Source of the DNA: Austropuccinia psidii
Lineage: Eukaryota; Basidiomycota; Pucciniomycetes; Pucciniales; Sphaerophragmiaceae
Length of the DNA stretch: 64,000 nucleotides
Direction: 5' to 3'
Assembly: GCA_023105745.1 (NCBI GenBank)
Contig: JALGQZ010000019.1
Location: 5,456,001 to 5,520,000, forward strand
Numbering within the stretch: the stretch's first letter is position 1; every line of letters begins with the position of its first letter. Made by a program: the position numbers and the translations under genes. Of this stretch, positions 10,710 through 21,576 are shown piece by piece. The notes under the pieces were generated by a model. It was not told the DNA's origin. It made no database searches and saw only the letters and a program-made list of their open reading frames with translations.

Positions 10710-12547
10710 TGTAAGGTGTGGATATGAAACTTTGATTAAAAATCAAGTACTTTTCCTGTCCTCAAAATTTGTATAAGGTAAAATTCAGTTAAAAATAGTA
10801 TGAAATATTATTTTTAAGAGAAAACACGCCAATTTTATTGCTTATAACTTTATTATTATAAGAAAGTAATATTATAAAAATTTATTGTTTTACCAACAAT
10901 CAAAATTTATCCAAAAAATACTCTACAAGAGATATTTTAAGGCTACAAAAGAAATTTCTTCAAGAGCAATTTCAATTGGAATTAATTGAGCAAAGAACTG
11001 CAAGCAATTAATTAAAGAACAAAGTCTTTAAAAAGAATATTAAAGAGAAAACATGCCCAAAAGTGACCAGAGTGAATTTGGAAACAAAGTGACAAAGTTT
11101 ACAGTGATGAAAGATGCTTTAATTCACTTTTGGGGTGGTTCAGGGGTAAAAATGATTATAAGAGTTACAAACAATGATTATAATGATTTTTTCACGTGGT
11201 TAAAAGGATTAAAATGATTTAAAAATGGTGGTTGGAATCTTTGATTGATTGGTTTAACAGTGTTTAAACTAATTAATAAAAGGAAAAGATTCTAACATGA
11301 AGAGAAAAGTGGGGCAAAGAAGACATTCTTTTATAGCCATCAATTCTCTTACTCCAAAAGTAAAATTTACTCTTGTCAGTCGTGAAAAACAGTCTGACAA
11401 CAGAAAAGCCAATTATGGCATCATTGGAGCCTGGTTTAGGCCAAAAAGGGCTGGTTTAAGCCATTTTTAACCATTTTTAGCCATTTTAGACCCTTAAATC
11501 AGCCATTACTATAGCAATACCAGGCCTAGAGCCTTCAAAACACATCAGAATGTGTGTCAGAGGCGTAGAAACCAGTTAAAACTGTTTTTATTATGATTGT
11601 TTTAACTTAAGGGTAGTTTTACCTTCTTGGCAACAGCTAAAACTACCCCAGTTGGTATCAAAACCTCATCATCAATTGAGTCCACAGACCCTGTAACTCA
11701 ATTCCAGGCCAAAAGTGATGAACTTTTGCCTGAATTTTGACATCCCACGCCTGTCAGAAAGGATTTTGGGGGTCTAGCTCCCCCTTAGAGCTGGAGTTCC
11801 TTTTCCCCCCCAATTTTAATCTTTCCAATTTATTTTTCCTTTAATTCCTCATCATGTATTATACTTGTAATTTACATATGTAATTCAATTCAATTGTACA
11901 GTACAGTACAGTAATAATTGACACCTCATATGTAAATCAAAGTTCACTTATGTAACACATGCGCACATTTTGACATTTCAATTGAATTCAATTGAAAATA
12001 CTTCAATTCCTCATAACTTCTAAACTAAACACAACACCTCAATTTTAATACAAAAATTGATGGTTAACAACACATGTGGTGTGAATTAAATTAAGGTTTT
12101 GAGGATTTTTAACTTTTGTATTGAAAATACTAAAAACTTAATTTAAGCTTATTTAGAGTTGAGTTACAAGAATTTCACTCAGAGGTGACCCCACCTGATT
12201 TTTTATGAGGAACCCAATGGTGAAATAGATTTTATATATTTATTTATTGGATAAAAATTTATAATAAATTTTATTTAACTTTTTTCCAAATTTATTTATT
12301 TTTTCACAATTTTGTTAAAATTTCATTTTTACTTAATTTTTTCAAGTATAAATGTAATTTTATAATTTCAAAATTTGATGTAATTTTATTTTTAAATTGT
12401 AATTAATTTTTTTATTTTGAATATAATTTTATATTCATATTTTGATTTTTATTTTAATAATATAAATAAATTTATTTTATTTATATTAATATGTTAATCT
12501 TGTATTTGTGGTCTTTTGGGTATATGAAATTACCTCTAAGGCTCACA
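10710..12547 (-). mobile_element. Solo T-family LTR, TSD ATCAG
   Basis: TGTAAGGTGTGG at 10710 and AGGCTCACA at 12547 are the T LTR ends in - orientation. ATCAG stands at 10705-10709 and again at 12548-12552. The host R LTR reads through cleanly when one ATCAG and the 1838 bp are removed. The interior is AT-rich and without a gene. It is a recombination product: no internal T sequence remains. Confidence 0.92.
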
Positions 12548-13027
12548 ATCAGATAGCCCTGATTGTTCTCTTTCCAAAAATACCCCACTTCAGGTATCCC
12601 ACACTAAAACTGTAGAAGTTAGATGTGAGGAGAAAGTTTTGCTCACCCTTATTTGGCCTGAAATTGACCATAACTCCAGTAATATTTGTGCTAGCTCATT
12701 TTGGCTGGTACCATTGGATAGCCCTGGCTTAGAGCTTCATTTTGAGTACCCATTTGATGGGGTTAAGTCTCTCCTTCTAGATTTTAGATGAGAGGTGAAA
12801 ATTGAGGTATATGCTCAGCAATAACTTTGAGGAGGAATAACTTTGTTATTTCTAGTCCTATGGTGATGGGAATTATATTTTCAGAAAGCAGTGTGTTTCC
12901 TCTTCCTTTGGTACCTTTTGACCTGATTTGACTCAGCTCCATGTTTTGGTGGTATCTTGGCTATACCATTGGTTTATGGTATTTTGGCTGTCATGCTTGT
13001 GCTCTGGTCTTGAGTCACAGGCTGACA

Positions 13028-13883
13028 ATTCTGAAATTTCTTATTGTCAGTGCACAGCCTTGAGACATTTTTCCTGGTGGGTAAATTTGGGATGTTGTCA
13101 TTTGATCAGCATATTGCACCATATGTTCAGCTTATTGCATCATTCTGAGCTTTATTATTGTCAGTGCACAGCCTTGAGAAACTTTTGCTAGTGCTTAAAT
13201 TTGAAATGCTGTAATTTAATAGAGATATTGCACCATATGTTTGGCTGATTGCATCATTTTCTTAATTATACCAATATTTGGACTAATCTTTATTCCTAGC
13301 CTGGAGAACATTTTGCTTATTTCTATTCTGCACAGCCTTGATCTGTATTTAGCTGAGTGTTTTTCAATGTAATATTTAATTTGTAAATAATTCCTGTAAT
13401 GTTTGGATATGTAAGTTGAAGTGGGAATTGAGTAATGTAACAATATTTTAACTTATATTTAAGTGTTTTTATATGTCAAGAAATGTAACACATGATGTTG
13501 TCAGATTCATGGTATCACCGATTGAATTTTGTGCATGCTTATACATATTGAATATTCAAACAAGCTGCATTCTTTCAAAGCATATTCTTCTATCTGGTAT
13601 AGAGTGTATAATAAAATTTGTTTTCTTTAATCCATGAGATCTAGAGAATTACTTTATTCTATGGGGTTGAGGCAATATGTAAGTATAGTTAAAATTTGAT
13701 GTATATTCAAGTATAATAAGTATTTCTGTCATTATGATATAATTATCTTTTTTTTGAAACTTTTTGTTCTTATTCTTGACTTTTTATCTTTACTTTCTTT
13801 GTATATATATTTTTCTTTCAATGAAATTTTCAGTTCTGATATTTTGGATTTGAACCTTGGAAGAACAGGTATGGACTACCACA
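13028..13883 (-). repeat. Putative K-family LTR with tandem 115-bp repeats
   Basis: In - orientation the right edge starts TGTGGTAG directly after a polypurine-like TTTAGAGGGAGA (13884-13895), as an LTR would after a pol gene. The left edge is not clear. Near the left end a unit of about 115 bp is tandemly repeated: both copies start with ATTGTCAGTGCACAGCC (about 13041 and 13156) and contain ATATTGCACCATATGTT. No gene is visible. Confidence 0.55.
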
Positions 13884-14605
13884 TCTCCCTCTAAATTTAA
13901 TGCCATCCTTAGCATTCAAGGAGATAATCCACTTCTTTAAGAAAAATCAAACATGCCCCCCTTTTTTAAAAAAAATCAAAGGATTTTTCTTCATCAAAGC
14001 CATCCTCATCTTGAAAATTCCCCTTCTCCTTCTTCCTTTTCTTCTTCTGAGTACAAAACATTTCCTCTTGGATAGAGCTTCTTTATTTGCTTTGCTGAAA
14101 ACCTTCTTGCTAGCTTTGTACTATCTAATTCCTCCAGCTCATATGGACCATTGGTGATTTTTTTACACCTCTATAGGGTCCATCCCATCTATTCTTGAAG
14201 AACAATCCCAATTTTGACTCTAATGATGTCTTTTCTACAAGAGGATTTTGTCCTGGATGAAGTGGATTTCTTATTTGATGGCCTAGTTTCCTCTCCCAAT
14301 ATTTTACTGAATCCTCCCTGGCCTTTTTTAATTTTTCTTTTTCCCTTTTTCTCATTTCTTCTTTTTATTATAGCTGTTCAGCTCTTGCTTTCAATTAATC
14401 TTCAGTTGATTAGAATTTATGCCATTTGATTGCAAAGTATGTTTTTGCTTTGATGTATATTGGTAGTACTGCCTTTTGACCAGGTTGAAGCTCAAATGGG
14501 GAGTAAACTGTTGTTCTTTTGGTTGGCATTCTTTCAGATAATGTTAGCAAAGGTAAGGATTCCTTGCAATTTAAACCATTTTCACCACACATCTTCACCA
14601 ATGCA
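13884..14605 (-). pseudogene. K: relic of another gypsy pol (integrase C-terminus)
   Basis: On the - strand, frames read a KDALVKMCGENG-like piece, a YSPFELQ motif (about 14490-14560), and a downstream basic stretch ending near FKNRWDGPYRGV (about 14160). These are typical of the integrase C-terminal and GPY region of Ty3/gypsy elements. The order is broken by frameshifts and the 5' part is missing: at about 14606 the sequence switches to R LTR. This is a different lineage from Chromo, R and T. Confidence 0.65.
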
Positions 14606-15473
14606 TCCTTCAGAATGCTGTACAGAAACTTTATGGGACCCCAGTATTGCCTGAAATACGAGTCATTGAAGTAAAAACAAGCTCCTTTGTCCATTTGACA
14701 CCTCATATTCATGATTATGGGATATTATTCCATGGTAAGGCTGTATATGACAGCAGGTGGGAATCTGACCTTAAACCAGCCATACCTTTGCCAACTCTCA
14801 ATATATCAACCTAAAAATTGGTTCAGTGTGTAACCCTGTATGTGCTCTACACAATGGTACCTCATTTGATATGGGTATCATTAAATATGGCAAAATTATC
14901 CCATGTACAAGATTTTTGTACATTTGCGTGGTGTAAGGCAAAAGCCGTATTGAGCTTATTTGGCCAATAACTTCTGTTATAGTTGAGATATGGGAAAATG
15001 GATGACACCATCAGATAGCCCTTATTGTGATCTTGCCAAAAATACCCCCCTTTGGGTATCCCACACTAAAACTGTAGAAGTTAGATGGGAGGTGAATGTT
15101 TTGTTCACCCTTATTTGGCCTGAAATTGACCATAACTCCAGTAATATTGGTGCTAGCTCAGTTTGGCTGGTACCATTTGATAGCCCTGGCTTAGAGCTTC
15201 ATTCTGAGTACCCATTTTATGGGGTTAAGCCTCTCCTTCTAGATTTTAGATGAGAGGTGAAAATTAAGGTTTATGCTCAGCAATAACTTTGTTATTTCTA
15301 GTCCTATGGTGATGGCAATTATATTTTCAGAAAGCGGTGTGTTTCCTCTTCCTTTGATACCTTTTGAGCTGATTTGACTCAGCTCCACGTTTTGGTGGTA
15401 TCTTGGCTATACCATTGGTTTATGGTATTTTTCCTGTCATGCTTGTGATCTGGTTTTGAATCACAGGCTGACA
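14606..15473 (-). repeat. R LTR fragment (distal part)
   Basis: Starts inside an R LTR at AATGCTGTACAGAAACT and runs to its terminal ..CAGGCTGACA. It is followed by CAAAAGACCACAAAT, exactly as at the right boundary of R2 (58059). Confidence 0.85.
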
Positions 15474-15755
15474 CAAAAGACCACAAATAAAAAATTAACA
15501 TATAAATATAAATAAAATAAATTTATTTATATTATTGAAATAAAAATCAAAATATAAATATAAAATTATATTCAAAATAAAAAATTTAATTACAATTTAA
15601 ATATAAAGTTACATTAAATTTTGGAATTATAAAATTACATTTATACTTGAAAAAATTAAGTAAAAATGAAATTTTAACAAAATTGTGAAAAAATAAATAA
15701 ATTTGGAAAAAAGTGAAACAAAAATTATTATGACTTTTTGTCCAATAAATAAACA
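15474..15755 (+). repeat. T LTR fragment, duplicate of 58060-58345
   Basis: About 280 bp of T LTR starting CAAAAGACCACAAAT, nearly identical to the piece after R2. It ends abruptly at AAATAAACA, where R LTR sequence resumes. The fragment with its R LTR neighbour looks like a segmental duplication of the R2/T junction. Confidence 0.8.
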
Positions 15756-16196
15756 TTCAGGTATCCCACACTAAAACTGTACAAGTTAGATGAGAGGTGA
15801 ATGTTTTTGTTCACCCTTATTTGGCCTGAAATTGACCATAACTCCAGTAATATTGGTGCTAGCTCAGTTTGGCTGGTACCATTGAATAGCCCTAGGGTAG
15901 AGCTTCATTTTGAGTACCCATTTGATGGGTTTAAGCCTCTCCTTCTAGATTTTAGATGAGAGGTGAAAATTAAGGTTTATCCTCAGCAATAACTTTGAGC
16001 AGGAATAACTTTGTTATTTCTAGTCCTATGGTGATGGGACTTATATTTTCAGGAAGAGGTGAGTTTCCTCTTTCTTTTGATACCTTTTAAGCTGATTTGG
16101 TTCAGCTCCATGTTTTGGTGGTATCTTGGCTATACCATTGGTTTATGGCATTTTGGCTGTCATGCTTGTGCTCTGGTTTTGAGTCACAGGCTGAAA
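15756..16196 (-). repeat. R LTR fragment adjoining R2 coding end
   Basis: The last 441 bp of an R LTR, ending CACAGGCTGAAA (normal end CTGACA, one substitution). It is followed by TACCCTCCCTC, the (reverse-complemented) polypurine tract also seen at 43287 in R1. This is the original 3' LTR boundary of R2. Confidence 0.8.
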
Positions 16197-16265
16197 TACC
16201 CTCCCTCTAAAAAAGGCTCATCATTGATGAGACTGTTCAGTCCTCCTAGAGGCTCTGAATCTCCT

Positions 16266-17212
16266 TCAATGGAGGGTCCCATCTGGTATGGCATCCTCTG
16301 CCAACCATTTGTCTTTATCTGCTGTCTGGTTCTTGAATCTGACTAGGTATTGTCTTTGATCCTTCCCATTCAGTCTGATCTTCCTGGCCCTGATGATCTT
16401 ACTCACAGGTCCAGGGGAGTCCTCCACTTTCACTATCTCTTGGGGTGTGGGGTTCTTTCTCCTGGAGGGGAGTTTATCCTCCTCTGTCTGGAAGTATGGT
16501 TTGACCAAACTCACTGGAAAGACTGGATGTTTCCTTGAAAACTCCTCAGTGAGTTTGACTTCCACTGCATTTCTTCCTATCAACTTAATTATAGTAAAAG
16601 GTCCTATAAATGAGTCCCTCATCTTTTTAGGTCCTTTGAGATTGTTGAAGTTCAGTGTTGACACTAACACCTGGTCCCCTTCCTTGAAGTCAGGTTCCAT
16701 ATGTGATTTGTCCCACCTCTGCTTATTGTATTCTTTTGCCTCAGCTATGCATTTGGCAGCTGTGTCACAGGCCCTCTTCCACATATCATGGAAGTCTTTG
16801 GCTGTGGGGTGGATAGTCAGGAGATTTTTCTTCAAGTGATCCACAGGCAACAGGGGGTTCCACCCTTTCTCTACCAGTGCAGGTGTTTTACCTGTGGTGG
16901 AGTGCTGGCTTGTATTATAAGCCAGTTGGACTGCTGGTAAGAGGGTAACCCAATCATGGGTGTATCCCTCATGGTCCTTGTATTCCATGCCATAGGCAGA
17001 GAATCTTCTCAGGATGTCCTCCATTGTTTGGATCATCCTTTCAGCTAGGCCATCTGTTTGTGAATGGTAAGCTGTGGAAAAAGCAAGTTTGGTACCAAGC
17101 ATGTCATATAAGTTAGTCCAAAATTCAGATGTGAATTTTTGGTCCCTATCACTAATGATGATCTCAGGGACTCCACAGGTAGATATGATGTTATTCAAAA
17201 CAACAGAGCAGT
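16266..17212 (-). pseudogene. R2 pol C-terminus: integrase core and chromodomain-like tail
   Basis: The reading frame on the - strand has the second Asp (ISDRD), the [12 protein letters not shown] motif with the catalytic Glu, a GPF/Y region and a C-terminal segment ([12 protein letters not shown].. WLAEDAIPD) that looks like a divergent chromodomain. It is colinear with R1 residues 1624-1940 and stops at 16266, slightly early. The upstream end is the Chromo-2 insertion; just inside, a Trp codon of R1 is TGA here, so the frame begins at 17198. Confidence 0.9.
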
Positions 17213-17951
17213 TGTCACAGCCAAGGAGGCAGGGGCCTTTCCAATCATCATCAGCAAATCATTATATCATGGATACCCTTCAGAACCCAATCAGCAAGGG
17301 GGTTTCATTCAATAATTCACCCAATACAGTTTTCATACCTCAATACAGTTCCATACAGGCAAGACTCAAATACAGGATTCACCAAATACAGGCTTGTCAT
17401 CAATACAGGCGCAAATACCTGTATTGACTGTATCACCTGTATTGGATTCACCAATACAGGATTCAATCCCACATCCAACTTCTTCCAGCATACAGGCCAG
17501 TATCTCAACACTCAAACTCCAAGGCTGGCATTTCTCACATATACCAGCCCCTCTTCACCCACCTGGGGGTTTTTCCCCCAGTTAATTAAAATAGTTGATT
17601 TATTATTTAATATTATTTTATTCTCACTTTTGGAATATTATCTTATTACTTATTAAGTTAGTCTTAGCCTTCTCTCACCTGTTCAGTAGAGTCCTGGTGG
17701 CCATATCCTTATTAATTCCTTTTCTCTTTTCTGAACAGGTTGAAACAGTTACTCAGGATTATTTGTGGTTGGCTCTTTATTATTACTTTTATTTTGTCTC
17801 TCTTATCTCTTATGCTTATTATTTTATGACTAGGAATTTATCCTCTTACTCCATTACTCTTATCATTTGAGTATTTTCTTCTGAGCCCTCCATAAGTAAG
17901 TCTGTTCACTGAGTGCCAGGCCCTCTTCATTTTAGAAGAGCCCCTGTGACA
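17213..17951 (+). repeat. Chromo-2 5' LTR
   Basis: 739 bp, TGTCACAGCCAAGG to AGCCCCTGTGACA. It contains several short CAATACAG repeats near the 5' end. Confidence 0.93.
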
Positions 17952-18739
17952 TTATTTTAATTAACTCATAATTGCTTCTTTCTTTTCATTCATTTTATTC
18001 ATTTATCTCATTTTTCAATTATGATTTTTTCATGATTTTATGATTTTTTTTTATGATTTTTATGATTTTTCTCTCTTATCAATTTTCATCTCATTCATTT
18101 TATTCAAATGAAAATTGATTCTCTTTCTCATTTCAAAAATTCTGCTGACCATTTCACTTTATTCTTTATCATTCTAATTTCTCTTTTGTCTGAATTCAGG
18201 TTTTTATCAGGTTATTTGAGTGGAATTATTTGGGTTAATTGATTCATTATTCAGGGATTTATTGATTTGGGGTATTCAGTGGTTTTGATTGAAATTTCTC
18301 AAGATTATTGATTGATTGATTGGTTGTTCAAGACATTGATTTCACCTCAAGATTTTGAATTGACCTGATTTATTTGATTTGATTTGATTGACTTGATTTG
18401 ATTCTTCAAGATACCTGATTTATCCTCAAGATTTGATTTACTTGATTGATTTGAATTTGATTCCTCAAGAAAATTGAATTGATTTTTGAAGATATTGATT
18501 GGATTCCTCAAGACTTAATTGATTTGATTTTGATTGACTTGATTTGACTTATTGATTGAAATTGATTATTCATAAGAATTTGACTTTGTCATCTTCACTC
18601 TTCAAGATTTATTCATATTGATTCACTTCAAGACTATTGATTGATTTCTCAAGTTCGTCAAGATTCTCATTTAATTTGATTTGGTCAAGCCTTAATTTAT
18701 TCAAAGTATCATCAAGTTTTTATTCATTCTTCTTGCAAG
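17952..18739 (+). other. Chromo-2 leader, no gene
   Basis: 788 bp of low-complexity sequence rich in TTGATT, TTTTATGATT and CTCAAGA words between the 5' LTR and the gag ATG. I see no coding frame and no TGG-type primer site. Confidence 0.8.
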
Positions 18740-19459
18740 ATGCCAGTTCAGCATAGCCCACCAGCCAAGAATACAAGATCCCAGAGACATCAAGCTGTTC
18801 TCACTCCTACACCAAGGGCTCCTCTTGACCGCACACCATCAGTTCATCAACTGAGTGCAAATTTGGACAGAGGACCACCAATGGAAGGAGCAGCACCCTC
18901 CAGAAGAGGAGGTGTGAAGTCTAGAAGATCAAGATCATTCTCTGGACTATTGGGTGGTTATCCTGGTGTTTCTCAAGGGCCTAGAAGTATATTGGGGGAA
19001 GCTGAAGATGAGGAGGGGGAGGAGTCTGTGGAAGAGGAAGAATCTGAGGAGACTGAAGTGGCAGCTGCCTTGGCAGGTGCTAGTGAAGCTCCTGAGGCTC
19101 CAAATCTAGCCCTTTCTAATCAACCTTCTGTCTCTCAAGCTGAACCAAATTTCCTCAAGATGATGGAGCAAATGACTCAGTTTATGGGACAACTCACTCA
19201 AGCAGTTGCCCCAAGGGACACTTCAAAAGTCCCTGCATTCAAGACTCCATCAATGAAGGCACCTGATTCTTTTGATGGTACTAAAGCTCATAAATTGAGA
19301 GGATTCATTCAATCCTGTCAATTAATCTTTCATAATGACCCAGCAAACTTCTTCTCTGACAGGAAGAAGGTGCTTTATTCAACTTCTTTTCTTACTGGTA
19401 GAGCTGGCAAATGGATTGAACCTTACCTCTCAAATATCTCCAATGAAGACCCTTCTTAC

Positions 19460-20899
19460 TGTCAGCCTGTGACTCAAAACCAGAGCACAAGCATGACAGC
19501 CAATACACCATAAATCAATGGTATAGCCAAGATACCACCAAAACATGGAACTGAGCCAAATTAGCTCAAAAGGTATCAAAAGAAAGAGGAAACTCACCTC
19601 TTTCTGAAAATACAAGTCCCATCACCATAGGACAAGAAATAACAAAGTTATTCCTGCTCAAAGTCATTGCTGAGCATAAACCTTAATTTTCACCTTTCAT
19701 CTAAAATCTAGAAGGAGAGGCTTAACCCCATCAAATGGGTATTCAAAATGAAGCTCTAAGCCAGGGCTATCCAATGGTACCAGCCAAACTGAGCTAGCAC
19801 CAGTATTACTTGAGTTATGGTCAAATTCAGACCAAATAAGGGTGGACAAAACATTCACCTCTCATCTAACTTTTACAGTTTTAGTGTGAGATACTTAAAG
19901 TGGGGTCTTTTTGGAAAGAGCACAATCAGGGCTATCTGATGGTGCCATCCATTTCCCCATAACTCAACTACAACAGAAGTTATTGGCCAAACAAGCTTAA
20001 TACAGCTTTTTGCCCAAACCACGCCAATGTACAAAAATACTTGTACATGGGATAACTTTGTCATATTTAATGATAACCATGTCAAGTTGGGTACCATTGT
20101 GTAGAGCTCATATAGAGCTATTCAATGAACCAGCTTTGAGCTTGATATCTCAAAAACTGACAGAGTTATGACCATTTTAAGGTCAAAATCCCACCAGCTG
20201 TCATATACAGCCTTACCATGGGATAACACCCCATAACCATGAATGTCAGGTGTCAAATAGACGAAGAAGCATGTTTTTACTTCAATACCTCATATGTCAG
20301 TCAATACTGGGGTCCCATACAGCTTCTGTACAGCATTCTACGCGTCATACACGTCAGAATCAGGCTGTGAGGTCCCCAGATGAAAATTTTCACCCTGTAT
20401 TGGTGAAAACTGCCCAGATGTGGTTTCAAAACCACATCCGAGCCCAATACAGGGTATACAGGCTGTTTGCAAACCACAAGCCTGTCCTAGAGAGTGAAAA
20501 ATCTTCACTTCCTCTACGTGGAAAGGTCTAGCAGCCTTTCCACCCCAATTTCAGGATAAAAGGAGGGCTTTTCACAGCCAAAGACCTTTCCTCATCCTGC
20601 TCTTGAATACCCTACGTAGTAAACTGTCAAAAACAGTTTTACTCTTGGGTAATAATCAGGTATTATTATAATCTTAATAATTGTAGTCTTTATTATTGTA
20701 ACCCAACAGGTAAAGCTGCACCCAGGGCTTTCAACAGCGCTCACCACCACTATATCCACTATAGTAAAGCCCTTTTATTATTAAATTAAAACCATCTTCA
20801 ACTCTTATAAAACCTTTTTAACCTTTATATACCGTGTCACAGTCATAGTTAAAAGTTGTAAATACACTTTATTACTCTTATCATAGACTCAGCCTGACA
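19460..20899 (+). mobile_element. Solo R LTR inside Chromo-2 gag, TSD CTTAC
   Basis: 1440 bp from TGTCAGCCTGTGACTC to AGACTCAGCCTGACA. CTTAC stands at 19455-19459 and 20900-20904, and gag is restored exactly by removing the LTR and one CTTAC. Confidence 0.96.
20725..20772 (+). promoter_or_regulatory. Two-stem LTR structure, solo LTR in gag
   Basis: In + (element-sense) orientation: GGGCTTT, the CTCACCACC spacer, ACTATA / TATAGT hairpin, then AAAGCCC. Confidence 0.6.
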
Positions 20900-21530
20900 C
20901 TTACCTCCTCAATAACTGGCAGTTGTTTGAAACCCAGTTATTCACTCTGTTTGGTGATCCAAATGAAGTCAGAAAAGCTGAACAAGAGTTGGACAATTTG
21001 AGGATGAGGGAAAGTGGTCAAGTTTCCTTGTACATAGCTGATTTCAGAAGTTTAATGTCAAGAATTGGAGACTGGGGGGAAAGGGCCTATATTCATGTGT
21101 ATAGAAGAGGCTTGGCATCAAGATTGTTGGACCAATTGGCTTCTCACCCTGGAACTTTTGATAGTCTTCAAGAACTCATGGATATCACCTTGGAATTAGA
21201 TACCAGGTACCATGAGAGGCAGAAGGAAAAGGGCAGTCATCAAGAGAAGAAGCCTCCAATCAGTGGATCCAACTCCTCCAAGCCTCCTCAAAGTTCATCA
21301 TCAAAGAAGCCTTATCATAAGAAGAATAAGAAGGGGAAGAATTTTCAAGTGTCCAAAGACAAGCCTCATGCTGCTCTCCTCAATAAGGACAACAAATTAA
21401 TTGGTTCTGAAAAGAAGAGGAGGATTAAGGAAGGATTGTGCAATTATTGTGGTGGGAAGCACCCATTTGAAAAATGCTTCAAGAGGCCTGAAAATAGGCA
21501 AGGGTCCTCAAAAGGCTTCCCTAGCAAGCA

Positions 21531-21576
21531 GGGAAAAGCCTGAGTGGGAATCATGATGTGTTCAATGGTTCTCACT
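21531..21576 (+). promoter_or_regulatory. Predicted -1 frameshift signal between gag and pol
   Basis: The gag frame reads G GGA AAA GCC TGA, so GGGAAAA (21531-21537) is an X-XXY-YYZ heptamer four bases before the gag stop. The pol frame is -1 to gag and is open across the site. Five bases downstream, AGTGGGAA (21543-21550) can pair with TTCTCACT (21569-21576), eight pairs with one G-U, around an 18-base loop. pol has no ATG near its start. Confidence 0.7.

Larger units (their letters stand above)
9761..13027 (-). repeat. R2 3' LTR, interrupted by a T solo LTR
   Basis: 9761-10709 plus 12553-13027 form a complete R LTR of about 1.43 kb in - orientation, from TGTCAGGGTGAGTC to GAGTCACAGGCTGACA. 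What follows at 13028 is not the expected R internal end; that end is found at 16197, after a second partial LTR. Confidence 0.85.
18740..21543 (+). pseudogene. gag: Chromo-2 gag, interrupted by a solo LTR
   Basis: Gag runs from ATG 18740 to 19459, is cut by the R LTR, and resumes at 20905 to TGA 21541-21543. Removing the LTR and one CTTAC leaves one frame of about 451 residues. The N-terminus is Ser/Arg-rich, followed by a strongly acidic Glu run. The capsid-like region starts about residue 160 (KMMEQMTQF.. through SFDGTKAHKLRGF) and reaches the ELDNLR region. A lysine-rich stretch is followed by a zinc knuckle C-x2-C-x3-H-x4-C at about residues 419-431, one residue shorter than the usual retroviral spacing. 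Gag would form the virus-like particle and bind element RNA. Confidence 0.93.

Noticed and set aside
20250..20531. ORF of 60-93 codons in R LTRs (also 10205-10396 and 57611-57802), with a faintly similar reading in the R1 LTR
   Set aside because: It follows the LTR copies and spans the inverted repeat; similarity is explained by DNA kinship. It ends at different points and has no coding signature.
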